This document shows positions 1-11,208 of a DNA stretch of 64,000 bases, piece after piece. The translations under genes were made by a program, and so were the position numbers. The DNA lies in the NCBI GenBank assembly GCA_039545275.1, contig BCHS01000013.1:310001-374000 (forward strand), given 5' to 3'. The notes under the pieces are model-generated. The model did not search any database and was not told the DNA's origin. It saw only the letters and a list, made by a program, of their open reading frames with translations. Source of the DNA: Pseudomicrostroma phylloplanum. Taxonomy: Eukaryota; Basidiomycota; Exobasidiomycetes; Microstromatales. How positions within the stretch are numbered: the first letter of the stretch is position 1; every line of letters begins with the position of its first letter.

Positions 1-371
1 TGAGGTTCAAGATGAAACAGATGATACCTAGTACAGTCGGGTTACCGAGGGCCTTGATCAGCTCGCCTTGCTGGCGAGACTTCTGTGAGGGCTGCAGATA
101 AAGCTCTGATGGTAGTGACGATTCATGTCATGCGGACGTGGACGTGGACGCGCAGCAGATTGCAAACGTCAGTAAAGCTCTAGTGCCCGATGCGCCTCCC
201 TAACCCCCGGTCGGCCCGGCCCTCACCTTCAAACTGCTGCGAAGTCAATTGGACCGAGATCTGTCGGCTGAGATCCGCCCCGCTCTGGCCATTGGGGTTG
301 TTGTACTGTGGGCCGGATTTGTGGCCCAAGTCATGCTCAGAGTGGCCCGCGAGTTCCTGCTTGGTGGTCAT
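1..371 (-). CDS. GPR1/FUN34/YaaH-family acetate/ammonia transporter, 5' part only
   Basis: Likely plasma-membrane transporter of the acetate/succinate GPR1/FUN34/YaaH class. Exon 1 runs 371-227 from an ATG and encodes 48 hydrophilic residues ending in LTSQQFE. A GTGAGG donor (226) and a CAG acceptor (106) remove 121 nt and join in phase, giving QFEELYLQPSQ, then GELIKALGNPTVLG and the start of a hydrophobic helix (IICFILNL) at the window edge. The order of an 'LT..QFE.LYLQP' segment, a 'GNPT.LG' motif and TM1 is the usual N-terminus of the fungal family. The membrane core lies outside the window, so the substrate cannot be judged. Reading straight through instead of splicing gives a 63-aa ORF that stops at 180, which I consider an artefact. 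Confidence 0.68.
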
Positions 372-2207
372 TGTTGCGTGATTCGGGAGGTGAAGGTGAG
401 GGTATCGATGTTGTACTACCAAGTCAGCAGCAATAGGGAGGGGAGTCAAGGACGAAGAGATGCACACAAGATGTGGGGAAGGGTTCAAGAGGGGGAACAA
501 TTGAGAAGCAAAAGATCAGCTGAGCAACCTCTTGTATGTTTCTTTGAAGTGCCCGTCAAGTCCACAAGCACACGGCCGCCGCTGCTCAAGCCCTCGCACC
601 ACTGTGTCATGTCTCTGCATCTATGTCTCGGCCCGGGCATGGATTGGAGGCGAGATGCATACACCGCTTGCCTCTGGTTGTTGCCCCTACGTGGCCCCGG
701 TCGGTCTCATGACCGTGTGATCTTATGATGTGGTGGTCCTTCGGTAAGGGGGAGGACCCCTCCGTCCGGGTCAAACCCCGCTGAAGTATGTTTCCGAGGT
801 TTGCGCTGCACCTCGGCTGGCCTCGCGCCTGGGTCGAAGAAGCAACTTCAGAAAGTGGTGATCGAGGCTGACCTTGTGGAGAGGGAGGAGAGGAGGGGAA
901 GACGACGACGAGGGGCTGGCTGCTGGCGTCAGGCGCTGGGTGGGTGACAGACAGTGTTCCTGTCCCCCCTTTACCGCCGCGAGTGCCGCCCAGGCTGATG
1001 CGCCTGCTGCCCCTTTGCGGTACCCCTCCAGTCAGTCAGGGGGCGGACCATGAGCACAGATTATGCACTGCCTTGGGTCTGTGCCCTCTGCCATCCTGCC
1101 GTACCAAGCTCGGTGCAGCGGGGGGTTGGGGTTGGCAGTCCGCCTCATCCTTGTGACCCTGCAGGGCCACGCCTGGTCACAGGACGCCCAATTCACAATG
1201 CGGGGCTCCACACTCCAGCCCAGCCCCGCACCGCGCCGCGCTGCCGAGCTCACCCGCACCCCCACCCGCACCGGCCACCAGACGCGGCATCTTGACCACA
1301 CCCAAGACAAGCACGAGTGCGGAAGACAACCACATCTCTGCTCTGCCGTCTCGCCTTGCCAGGCTCACGAGGTAATGGGGCAAGATTGGGTGGCCAGACG
1401 GACGTCTTTCCCCCGGGGCCCTCGTCAGCCACGGGGTGAGTCAGTAGTATTGCCCGCAAGGGGAAATCACCCAAAGGACAAGCGGAGGGGCGCTACAGAC
1501 GATCATGACCCAGACTGCATCTAAGCGAGATGCCGACGGACTATGCCGAGGAGTCAGAGCACCACAATAATGGTTGCGACGTCTTACCGAGGCCGGCTGG
1601 CCTCTGGTACCACGCACCTACTGTCTGCCAGTCAAGGAAAAGCAGGAAAGACGCGCGAGGTACCGCAAGCCTTTGTCCAGGTGTATAATTCGCACACAGT
1701 CTCTCCTGCGTGCGCAGAGAACTCTAAGTCTGCTTCTGTGCAGCATCTCCCATTCGCGTACGCGTCTAGCCTCATCCACGAGGAAGGAGAATCGCCACAG
1801 TTGTTGGCCTGACTACTCTGACAGCAGTACACCCAGTTGTACGTACGGCGCCTGTTGAACCACGTTACAATGATGTGAGTGCCTCCAGATTGCCCTCCAG
1901 TGGTCTCTACTCCAAAGAGCCTCAGCGACGATGATCATTTGGCCACCCCGAAGCTCAAGACCTGCGCGGGCGGACCCCCGTGTGCGTGTTTGTGTGTGCC
2001 TTGAGGCGTGCCCGGATCGGCACGTCGCGTGGCGCGTCTCTAAATTGGTGCGCCTGACTCCGCCGCGAGGATTGATTGTTGCGTGGGCCCTTGATTCTTC
2101 GCTTGAGGCGGTCCAACACCACTACGGCCATATCATCATACCCCCAGAGAATTCACTACAGACAGCCTCGTCAAATCGCTCGCCGAAAATCTGACGCTCC
2201 ATTAGCC
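372..2207. other. Intergenic region between transporter and POL12
   Basis: Divergent spacer of 1.8 kb holding the promoters of the transporter (minus) and POL12 (plus). It is GC-rich with C-runs around 1200-1280 and GT-rich stretches near 1980-2000. Open frames occur on both strands but show no recognisable motif, splice structure or coding bias, and they overlap each other. No RNA gene was recognised. Confidence 0.5.
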
Positions 2208-4657
2208 ATGGCTGCTGACTTGGCATCGCGAGATGCACTGGTGGAACTCTTTGGCAGATCGGTCCAGGACCACGAAGACTGCCTAGTAGAATGTGAGCAG
2301 CACTGGCCACAGCAGTCGGTCAATGTGGGCGAGCAGAGCAGTCCCCTGCTGACATCTCCGACCCTCGTTACGCTCGACAGGTCTCTCTCTGTGTCGCTTG
2401 TACAGCCTCTCGCCGCAAGACCTCTTCTACAAGTTCGAAGCCTTTGCCCTCTCCAATCTACCCACAGAATCGCGCGCCAACCCAACCCTTACGGACTTCC
2501 GAGCGCTGCGCCAGCACTTGCAGTCCTCGCTAGAGGCATCTAATAGTCACTCTGCCGCTCAGACTCCTCGCAGGGACATGTCTAGTGCATGGGGCAGTGG
2601 AGCAACCGCGAGGAAGAAGGGAGGGCTGACGGGAATTGGCATGGGCAAGCTCTTTGGCACACCTGGCTCTGCGCAGAGCAACGGTAGTGGTAGAGGCGGT
2701 ACCACCTTCGGTTCTGGTGGAGCTCAGCAAACGCCTTCGCGACCCTCGGCGCTGAGTCGAGGCAGCGGCAGCAATGGCCTCGCCACGGGAGACGACTCTA
2801 TGGAGATCGACGACTCGCCAAGCAGAGGTGGCAGTGGCAGCGCGGGCGGCAGTCGCACTCCATGGACTGTTCAACAGACCCTCAACTCGCAGATTCCCGC
2901 GGCTACTCGGCAAGATCGGCAAGATGCTACGAGCAGTCGTGTGAAGATGATGGCAGGAAGAGCGCCTTCCTCGTTCCCTACGCGGTACATGTTCGAGCGA
3001 GGAGCCGAGAAGGGCGAGGCCTTGGACGATCACCTGGAGACAATGTCTTCGATCCTGGTCGAGTCATACGCTATCAAGGAGGAAGACATCTCGGACCCTT
3101 CTCTCATCCACCAAGAGTCTGTGTACGTCGTGGGTAGGATCGCCCCCAACCTGGCGCCTCCTTCGAATGCAAGCAAGAAGGACGCCTCGAGTACATCGTC
3201 TGGACTGCCACGCCTGCAGCCTACCCCTCATGGCATCCTCATCGAGTCATCCAAGCTGCAGGGAGCTGGACAAAGAGTTCCCATCTGGTTGACAGAAGGT
3301 TGTGTAGTACGGCGGCCGCCAGGCATGGAGGATGCAGACGACAGCGATCTGGGTCCCGTAGACGTGCTTGGCATGTTCCCAGGCATGATCGTAGGCCTCA
3401 AGGGGAGAAATGGAGGAGGCTCTGGCTTTGGAGTGGAGGAAGTCCTTCTACTGCCTGCATTGCCGCTTTCTGCTGCTGCGCCCTCGGAGATGCTGCTGGC
3501 GCAGCACGCTCCTGAGCTACTGAATGGTGCTCCGATGGAGGTGGTCGTTGCGTCTGGACCGTACACGTCTGACGAGGATCTGGACTTCACAAAGTGGCAT
3601 GCCCTGATGGACAACCTGGAGAGGGAGCCAGTCGATGCAGTGATCCTTGTGAGTACCAGTGATTGCGCACATAGACACACTTCTTGGCCATGTCGATCTG
3701 ACAGCAACGCTATCGCTCCTCCTTCCTTCAGATGGGACCTTTCCTGCCTCTCACCCACCCTCTCCTCCTCACCTCCACTCACCTCCCCTCGGACATCTTC
3801 AAGCGCCACTTTGCCTCACGCATGAACCGTCTCTCACCCACAACCTCTTCTCGAACATCCTTCGTGCTGGTCCCCTCGGTCCTCGACTCCCTCACGAGCC
3901 ACGCCGCCTGGCCCCAACCAGGGTACGACCGTACGGAGCTAGGTCTGACAAAGGCGGCGCGCGCTCTGCCCAACCCGGCCCTCTTCTCCATTGCGGGCAT
4001 CGTCTTTGGTGCCTCGACTGCGGATGTGCTCAGGGATATCAGGAGTGAGGAGTTGGCGAGGAGAGTCAAGAGGGCAGCTGGGGGGAGTCAGACCGCAAGT
4101 CAGAGTCAGGGTCAGACGGAGGACGTCGTCGCAAGGGCGGTGAGGCACGTCATCTCTCAGAGAAAGTGAGTCCCGAGAGACTGTAAGGGCTTGGGCTGCA
4201 CTCGCATTGATACTGACCTCGGCTCTCTCTCCTCGTCCTTTCCTTGCACAGCTTTTACCCTCTCTTCCCACCTCCCCAGCCCAAATTGCCTTCCAGCAAC
4301 GGCAGCGGGAACGGTACTGCACAGGAGGCCGAAGCGCCCCTCCCCCTCTCTCTACCGCACTTCCACCTAGCCACCTTCACAACCGTCACGCCCGAGGTGC
4401 TTCTGCTGCCTTCGGTCAGCAGCGCCACTGCCTCCTCGTCCGTGGGGCCCTTTGCGAAGATCGTCGACGGGACAGTCGTTGTGAACCCGGGGGCAGTAGC
4501 GACAAGCGGAACTGGAGGGAGTGGGACGATCAATGTTGCTAAGTTGACAGTGAGACCCGTTGGAAAGAGGACGCTCGAGGGGCTCGTCGAAGAGGGGGAT
4601 CAGCCGAGGGAGAGTGCGCTCTGGGAGAGGTGCAGGGTGGATCTGTTGAGCTTGTAG
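2208..4657 (+). CDS. POL12: DNA polymerase alpha subunit B (POL12/POLA2)
   Basis: Non-catalytic B subunit of DNA polymerase alpha-primase, which acts in replication initiation in the nucleus. Four exons: 2208-2292, 2381-3648, 3732-4165 and 4252-4657, all joined with GTGAG donors and AG acceptors in compatible phase; predicted 730 aa. The start is an ATG in GCCATGG context. The N-terminal helical domain includes YSLSPQDLFYKFEAF, followed by a Ser/Gly-rich linker. The OB/phosphoesterase part contains VVVASGPYTSDEDL, then MGPFLPLTHPLL, FVLVPSVLD, and NPALFSIAGIVFGAS with STADVL, and the ending NFYPLFPP typical of POLA2. The inactive phosphodiesterase fold is as expected for B subunits. The first intron is the least certain because an alternative acceptor at 2405 gives the wrong frame. 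Converges on ALG12 with 132 bp between stops. Confidence 0.93.
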
Positions 4658-4789
4658 CTTTGAGCTGTCTCTCTCTCGCCAGTGCTTCCATCATCGTAAT
4701 GTACGCCTGAAATGTACATTTCGCTCTAGCATAGAATTGTATCACGTGAGAGAATGTGTCTGCAATTGATATTTGTGATTGTCCGTCTG

Positions 4790-7058
4790 TCACACCATGC
4801 CTGCCTTCCTCTGACAGATCCACACCACCTGCCTCAGCTTGAAATCGACACTGATGCCTCTATTGCCGCTGCGACCCAAGCGCACGCTCACGCCCTTGAT
4901 CCTCACCCACTCTTCATTGCCTGCCGCCTCAAAAGAGCGCATCGATCCCAATCCTAGCGGTAGCTCGAAATTGAGCCACTCCAAGCCCTTTGCCTTGCCT
5001 GCCGTGGGCGCTTGAGGCCTTCGTCCAAGGTAGATCCCTGCGAATTCTGCGGCACTCGAGTCGGGGCCAGAGATTGGCTCAAAGAGGTCCGCGATTGGCG
5101 AGCCATTCTCGTCCTCGAGGGGAAGATGGCAGTGCGGGAAGGTGGAGAGCAAGTGTGTATAGCCGGCCCAGGCTTCTCGAGTGAGGGGTAAGTCCTCTGT
5201 CTTGTCGTACGTCCAAGCTTCACTTGGAGGTGTCTGAGATAGGAGAGAGGGCAGGCCGAAGAGTGGGTTCGCTGGCCGTGTGAGGTGGATGGACTGGAAG
5301 AGCGTGACGCCTGTCATTGCCGGAAGTACGTCGATGTGTACGTTGCCTGTCAGAGGACAAGAAGAGGAGACTGGTGAGATGCACGTTCTACGGGCAACGC
5401 TGAGTACGGCAGGTCAGACTAAGATGCTCACGGACTTGATCGACAGCATCGCTCTCATGCGCATGAAGTCTGGCCAAGGCTACCCCACCTGGGTAGTTGA
5501 CCTGGCTAGCCAGGGTCGAGACCGTTGTGGTGCCGATGGTCAGGGCAAGAAGGAGTAGGGGAGCTAGCGGCAGTACCCCCTTGATCGGCCTTGGAAGTCT
5601 GCTGAGTCCACGAAAGCTCGATGGGAAGAGGCTGCGAAGAATGTTCGGGGTCAGTTGCATACTGGATAGGCAAAACCGCTGTCCTGACTGCACTCACAGG
5701 GCTGAGGCCCCCACAGCGGCCAACACGTTCAGAAGCGGCACGACGTATGCGACGAACCTCCATTCCTTGTGCCCGAGAGCTGACAGCAGACCCACATGAA
5801 TGGCAGGAAGCACCAGGAAGACCCCTAGGGGAACCGAGCCTGACAGTTCCGTAGCCTTCACTTGGTCGATCCTTGAGAACATACCGCGAGCTGGACGTTT
5901 CGGCTTGGTTTCCTCTCCGGGTTTGATGAGGCTCAGTAGCACCATGAGGGAGCCAATGGCCGTCAAAGGTAGTGCAAAAGAGAGTAGCTTGGGTACAGAG
6001 GACGTCAAGTAGGCGTGCCATGGAGAGATCTGAGGAAGACAAGGATGGCAGCGATCAGCGTACGGACTACTCAATACCTTCTGCGGAAGCGATACTTACC
6101 CCCCATTCTGCACTCTTGCCTTCGACCACGTTGAACTGCGCAGCCGCAAATTCGGGCACCATCCACTTTGGCGACTTCCAAATGACAGTGTCCAGCCCAG
6201 TGGTGAGTACTGCGCTGACCGTGACTATGGCCTGTGTAACGGCTGCGATCATACCGAAGCTTTCCACGGGATGCGGGTCCGTATCTTCCCTCCAAACATG
6301 CAGTCGGGAGTGAAGTAGGTAAAGACCACACCCGCCCAGTAAGCACATCAGCTCGAGACGGTAGATGATGGCGAGGAAGACGAGCAGAGCCAAGCCAGAG
6401 AGCTGAGCGCGCTCATGCGCTACTCCTCTGGGCGAGAGGAGCGCAAGGGCTACGAGGACCCCGGGAATGGCCAGTCCGTTGGGTGTTGTCCTTCCAGCCC
6501 AGAATGGCAAGTGAAACTGGCAAGCGGATACGATGATGAGAGTCCGCTGGGCACACAACTTCACGTGTGTCGCTTGAGCCTCCCCTGTCAGAAAGGCTAT
6601 CTTGATCCGGGGGACGACACGATGAACGAAGACGAGGAGAGCGCATGACCAGAGGAGAGCTAGAATGCACCGCAGGTAGTACTGGATATCAGCCGAGGTC
6701 TGAATCTGTCCGAGGAGCTTGAGGATGAGGAGGAAAGGGTAGGAAAAGGCGGAAAGGATGATGGAGGGGACGAAGGAGCGGGGTACTGCGCCGGAGAAGA
6801 TGACGTGATCAAACTGCGTCGGTTCAGGCTAAGGTCAGCATGAAGCTTGCTTTGCGCTGTCGACGTTGAATTCTCATGACCTACCTCGCCTATGCGTCGA
6901 GGACCCAAGAAGAGCCAGTCGTGAAGAGCTTGGATGTTGAAGCTCTCTTCGACCTTTGTGTAGGGCGAGAGGTAGACATGGAGCAGGGCGGAGGTAGGGA
7001 CAAGGAGCGCCAGATTCAGGTCGACCAGGGAAGGGAGACCACCTCGAGATGACGACAT
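4790..7058 (-). CDS. ALG12: ALG12, dolichyl-P-Man alpha-1,6-mannosyltransferase (GT22)
   Basis: ER membrane mannosyltransferase that adds the eighth mannose (alpha-1,6) to the lipid-linked N-glycan precursor, using dolichol-phosphate-mannose. Five exons: 7058-6885, 6828-6100, 6029-5698, 5631-5432 and 5346-4790; predicted 663 aa. Family motifs appear in order: SPYTKVEESFNIQA near residue 31, QFDHVIFSGAVPRSF after the first splice, SPWHAYLTS at the start of exon 3, NYPGGVALARLH in exon 4, and VHIDV with TGVTLFQS at the exon 4/5 junction. GT22 members ALG9, PIGB and SMP3 lack this combination, and FDH..F.G.VPR is typical of ALG12. Many hydrophobic segments fit a multi-pass enzyme. A later mannosylation helper, MPDU1, lies at 54740. 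Confidence 0.93.
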
Positions 7059-7658
7059 CCTGAAGTAACGAGCGACAGCAGATCTGGCTCTGGCAATGAA
7101 TGGTGTAGTAAGCTCAGGGTAGCATCGTAAGGATACCAAGGATGATGGTACAATACTCAGTCATGCACGAAGAAGTGACAACGGAAGTGGCCACGGCGTC
7201 ACGCACGGACATCAAAGATCAGCAGCCTAGTCTAGCGCCATTCCCCGCCATGGTACTCAGCTCACTCATCGACCTTTCCCTGGCGAGACGAAAGACAGAT
7301 GAGGAGTGTCTCGGATCGCTGCCAAGACACTCACTGCCCTGTGCTTGGTATCTGAGAGGGGTGAGTAAGGCCAGAGCTGACGATACAGTGGTCGAAGACA
7401 GAAGTGGAAGCCGCGGCAGTACGACGACAGCGAGGGTCTGGTGTCGAAAAAGCACAATGAAGCAGGTGTTGGTACTAGATGCCTTTTGTTACAACGTCTC
7501 TCATAGCAATTCGCTCCTCCATGACACTGCGTGGCAAAGATACCGTCCCTTCCTTCACCACCCGGCCTTCGACTGCTCGTCACCACCGTCTTTCCAACGC
7601 CATGCCGCTCCTCTCCCTACAATCCGCCCTCTCGGCCAAAAGGGGGCCCTCCCGCCTC
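7059..7658. promoter_or_regulatory. Spacer upstream of ALG12
   Basis: Six hundred bases between the ALG12 start codon and the end of the next minus-strand gene. They carry the ALG12 promoter and the 3' flank of the PD-(D/E)XK-like gene. No clear coding content or motif was recognised. Confidence 0.4.
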
Positions 7659-8771
7659 CTAAGCATCATCATCGGACGCATCCTCGATTGGCGGCGGCAG
7701 TCTCTGGCGCAGGGCACTCATGTGCTTGATCATATAGCGCGCCTGCGTCCGCAACAACCAGTGCTGGATGCGCGCCAAGATCGAGCTGACTCGGATCATA
7801 GGCACTGCTTGCCTTATATCGAGGCTTCGCTTCGAGTCGGACAGAGGGTAGATGTCCACCCTCATGCTGTTGGTCCTGAATTGGGCTTTGGCCACATAGA
7901 AGTGCCAGTGAGGCCCGATCGCAGCTCCAAGAATCACGAGAGGTTGCTCCGAAGCCTCCCTCGAAAGAACACGGAGGTTCTCCAGCAGGCTAAGAGCCCG
8001 AGTTGCCACGACCGCCAGCTGCCCCTCAGCCTCGTGCAAATTCTTGTCATCTGCCTTGGCCTCGAAAATGAAGCTCGGGAAGAGGTGCTCGTGGTGATGA
8101 GCGGTGACCAGAGTTGGGTGAGCAGCTGTCAACCTGCTCACTACAGCTCTCGACAGACCGGCATCCTCTAGAGGGCCTCGGAATCTCAGGCCGAAGGAGG
8201 AGTCCGGCTTGGGGTTCTTAAACACGAGGGGGTTCTGAACGTTGCTCGGCAGTAGCTGACGGCCTTTCGTCCAGGCATGGTCCTCGTACCCGCTAATGAA
8301 GCGGCCACCGAGCGCACCATCGAAGTTATTGTAGAAAGTCGGCCGGTTGACAATGTCATGCCAGCTGGACTCTGGTCGCCCTTGGCAGCCTTGAATCTGC
8401 CCCTGAGTCGGAGCGCGGCTGCGATTGAGGGCAGCCTCGAGCTCGGTAAAATCCTTGTTGGGCAGATCTATCAGGGCAAGATCAGTGCCCCACGAGTCGA
8501 GGTCAGGTTGATGACCGAGGCCGTCAGGAAACTCGAGAAGCTGCTGGCGGAGACATAGAACATGTGCGGGTATTCCTTCGAGCGACTGCGGGCCTTTCTG
8601 TTGCCATCGATGAAACTTGATGCCGAGCTTTTCCTCCAAGTCCTTGAGGCACGCGCGAGTGTGGTAAGAAGGCAGCTTCTCAGGAAGCTGGGCCTGACGT
8701 TGATGTGGCTGGGGATGCGAGCGAAGGGCAAGTGACTTGCTGCTAAGATCCTCGTATGGTGAGGTACACGC
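7659..8771 (-). CDS. Fungal PD-(D/E)XK nuclease-like protein, copy A (5' end unresolved)
   Basis: An open frame of 371 codons with no in-frame ATG near its start, so at least one 5' exon is missing from this call; 8771 is simply where the open frame begins. The core is FPSFIFEAKADD followed by EAEGQLAVVATRALSLLENL. Hydrophobic strand, E-x-K and a helix with a Q are the arrangement of PD-(D/E)XK folds, as in the fungal PDDEXK_12-type proteins. Upstream segments SSWHDIVNRPTF and GIPAHV, and downstream SSILARIQHWLL, align with the neighbour at 10008-11208, so the two are paralogs in tandem. The tail is acidic (DASDDDA). Function is unknown: related fungal proteins are often lineage-specific and of unknown substrate. 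A candidate 5' exon is the open frame 8966-9421, whose end abuts a GTGAGT donor, but its frame stops just before the donor, so I did not join it. Confidence 0.55.
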   Translation of the reverse strand, partial: ACTSPYEDLSSKSLALRSHPQPHQRQAQLPEKLPSYHTRACLKDLEEKLGIKFHRWQQKGPQSLEGIPAHVLCLRQQLLEFPDGLGHQPDLDSWGTDLALIDLPNKDFTELEAALNRSRAPTQGQIQGCQGRPESSWHDIVNRPTFYNNFDGALGGRFISGYEDHAWTKGRQLLPSNVQNPLVFKNPKPDSSFGLRFRGPLEDAGLSRAVVSRLTAAHPTLVTAHHHEHLFPSFIFEAKADDKNLHEAEGQLAVVATRALSLLENLRVLSREASEQPLVILGAAIGPHWHFYVAKAQFRTNSMRVDIYPLSDSKRSLDIRQAVPMIRVSSILARIQHWLLRTQARYMIKHMSALRQRLPPPIEDASDDDA

Positions 8772-10007
8772 TTAGCTGGAAGTAACATTGATACATGCAG
8801 TAGCCCTGTGCTGCACAATGATGATCCAGCAGCATCAACGGTAACATCTAGAAGCTGAAGGGTAAGACGATGAAAGGAAGCAGGGCAAGGCACGGATTAG
8901 CTGGCAGATTCGTCGCGTGCTCAAGTAGGCACTCGACATTCCATACAGTCTGCTTGGCAACTCACCTATTGAAGTGCAATGCTTATCAGTGGATGTCGTG
9001 ATGGGATGACCAAGAGGAGTTGCTTGGCTGCCGAGGACCTGATTGGTTGGAACGGTAGTCCTGAAGTACTGAGGGGTAAGCTCGATACCGCTGCAAGGGC
9101 CGACGGTGGTGCAATTGGAGACGATCGAGGCGAGTCATCTTGCGACTTGAGGCTGTCCGAGCTTCTGTCGACCGAATCCGAAATGGTAACGTAGGGATGA
9201 GGGCGGATGAGTTGAAGCTGATGAACTGGCCTACTACTCTTCCTGATGTGCAGAGAGTCGCTTGGGTCGAACCGGTAATCGCTGGCTCTTGTAGCTATTG
9301 GTGCTGTAGGACCTTGCTGGAGTATATGCTGGTGTTGTTCGAAGAGACTGCTGAGTCTTGCTGTAGGTCCAGGACGGTGATGTATGGTCTGAGCAAGCCA
9401 GCAAGGAGCACGGTGTATCATGGGCCGCTAGGTCTATTAGGAGTCGTGAAGAATTGGACTGTCGTGTGGAGGCTGAGGTACTAAGGGTGTAGTGGATGAT
9501 CTGGTGAGGGCATGGAGGGATGGGGACAGGTCGAGGGGAATAAGGTAGGAAGGAAGTGAAGAGGGGACTTTGGCCGCCAGCGGGGACGAGCTTTTGTACT
9601 TGTGAGGGGAAGGCTGAGTCGTCGTTGCTGCCGCGCTTTGCATCCCGAGCCCGGCCGCACCCGGTTTGCGGTGACCCCTACCCTTTCGCCCTGGCCTTTT
9701 GCCCCTTGTCGTCGGGGTTCCTGCTATCGTGCCAGAGCGGCCTGTAGGAACTCTCAGCCATTTGCTAGCCGTTGCTGTAGTACCTCTCTCTCCAGGACGA
9801 GTTTGCTCGGCTCGAAAGCAATTGGTAAAGGCATTGCAAGTAGGAGCGACTCGCTCTTGCCTGCAACTGGCACATCTGCAGGGCTGCTTGTCGGACTCCG
9901 AGGCACAGTGGAGCGAGTGAAGCGCTCGCATTTGCTCTCACTAGACACACGCGTTGAGTCACTCAGAGGACGCTGAGTCTGGTCAGAGGTGTAGACTCTG
10001 AGCGGAA
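8772..10007. other. Region between the two PD-(D/E)XK-like genes
   Basis: Likely holds the unresolved 5' exon(s) and promoter of copy A and the 3' flank of copy B. Minus-strand frames at 8966-9421 and 9437-9931 are open but low in complexity (Ser/Pro/Arg-rich), and no recognised domain was found. A GTGAGT donor at about 8960 on the minus strand and a pyrimidine-rich tract ending CTTCAG near 8855 suggest an intron. Confidence 0.35.
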
Positions 10008-11208
10008 TCACTGTGTCCTGGCGCTCGAAACACCGTCATTCTGTGCTCGAGAGGCGCAGTAGGTAGTCCACCACTGACGCCAAAGCGGCGTAATGTGAGA
10101 AGAGACGTACTCCCGATGAGCGGTGAGTAACCAGTGCTTTAGACGAGAGAGGAGGACATCGATCTGAGCCCGACCGAGCCAAGTGCCGCTAGAGCAGTCA
10201 GTGACCAAGTAGAGGTCCTGAAAGACAAGCAAGGTCGGCGTCAGCGGCCAGACTTCACGTCCCCGCCTCCCTCCGATCTCGATCTGAACTTACGGTACCC
10301 CAACCATCAGAAACCGAGTACCTCGACTTGGCAAGAAAGAAGCGCCAGGATGTCCCTGTGGATACTACGACTGCTACGATCGGGTCAGGTGAGGGGACGC
10401 CAGAAAGGCGCCGAAGGTCCTCCAAGAGTGCTAGAGCCCTAGCAGCCGAGACAGCAGCTCGCTGTTCCGTGCGGGCATTGGTCGCAAGATCTGTTTCCCC
10501 TACGTATATCAGTGCTGGAAATGCCGCAAGAGAATACCTGTCTAGTCCCGACACCAGACCGAGACTGTGCTCAAGCTCGCGCACAGCTAGTCCCGACATA
10601 GGGTCTGGCATGCGATCGTCACCGGGCCACGTCTCTTCGCTTAGCCCCACTCCAAGAGCTTCCGTTGGTGCAGATTTGGGCAAAGGAAACGCGGGGTTCA
10701 AGCTCAAGAGATCCTGTTCCTTCATCCATCGGCTGCCCGAAGTCCAAGAGATCCTGCGCTCTGTCCAGGCTGATTGGAAGACTGTGTTGAAGATCGGCTT
10801 CGACACCGTTCGCAACCAAGCCCCGTCAGACTCAAGATGACACCTCGCAATCGCAGCGCCGATGAGGGTGTCTCTTCTTTCAAACGCCTCTCACCATTCT
10901 GCACCATCGGGCCATGTGTCGGTAATTGCAAGCAGATCTGCGAGCGGGAGTCGCTTGCCGCTGAGGCGTGGCTCCACCTCATTCACTTGCTGCAGAGGAA
11001 TCGAGAGCGCCTTGATGTCTGCGGGAATTTCGCCGCGATCAAAGTCGTGGACGTTGATGTGATTTGCCTTCAACGTTCGGGACATCGACAGGTATTCTGG
11101 ATAGAGATCATGCGAGTTTACCGAGCGGGCATCGCAGTCAGACTCGCATTCGCTGCAAGAGTCGCAATACGAAAAAGTTGTAGCGCAGGAGTGAGTAGGA
11201 GACGCCAT
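10008..11208 (-). CDS. Fungal PD-(D/E)XK nuclease-like protein, copy B (active site degenerate)
   Basis: Three exons join in phase: 11208-10895, 10843-10294 and 10217-10008; predicted 357 aa. The N-terminus is Cys-rich (CDSCSECESDCDA). Shared segments with copy A are YPEY...L...IN.H, EIPADI, W..V.KPIFNTVF, and AALALLEDLR-like helices with SWRFFLAKSRY, then DVLLSRLKHWLL. Where copy A has FIFEAKADD, this copy has LIYVGETDL: the catalytic E-x-K lysine is gone, so nuclease activity is doubtful. The first intron is only 51 nt and its acceptor (GCGAG) lacks a strong pyrimidine tract, so that junction is less sure; the second (GTAAGT...TTTCAG) is convincing. The function is unknown. Confidence 0.6.

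Noticed and set aside
8966..9421. Minus-strand 151-codon frame as the missing 5' exon of PD-(D/E)XK copy A
   Set aside because: It ends next to a GTGAGT donor but its frame stops just before it, and no join gave a convincing frame; kept only as a possibility.
9437..9931. Minus-strand frame with Ser/Arg-rich product
   Set aside because: Low complexity, no domain, no start context or splice structure, and it lies between two related genes whose exons are otherwise accounted for.
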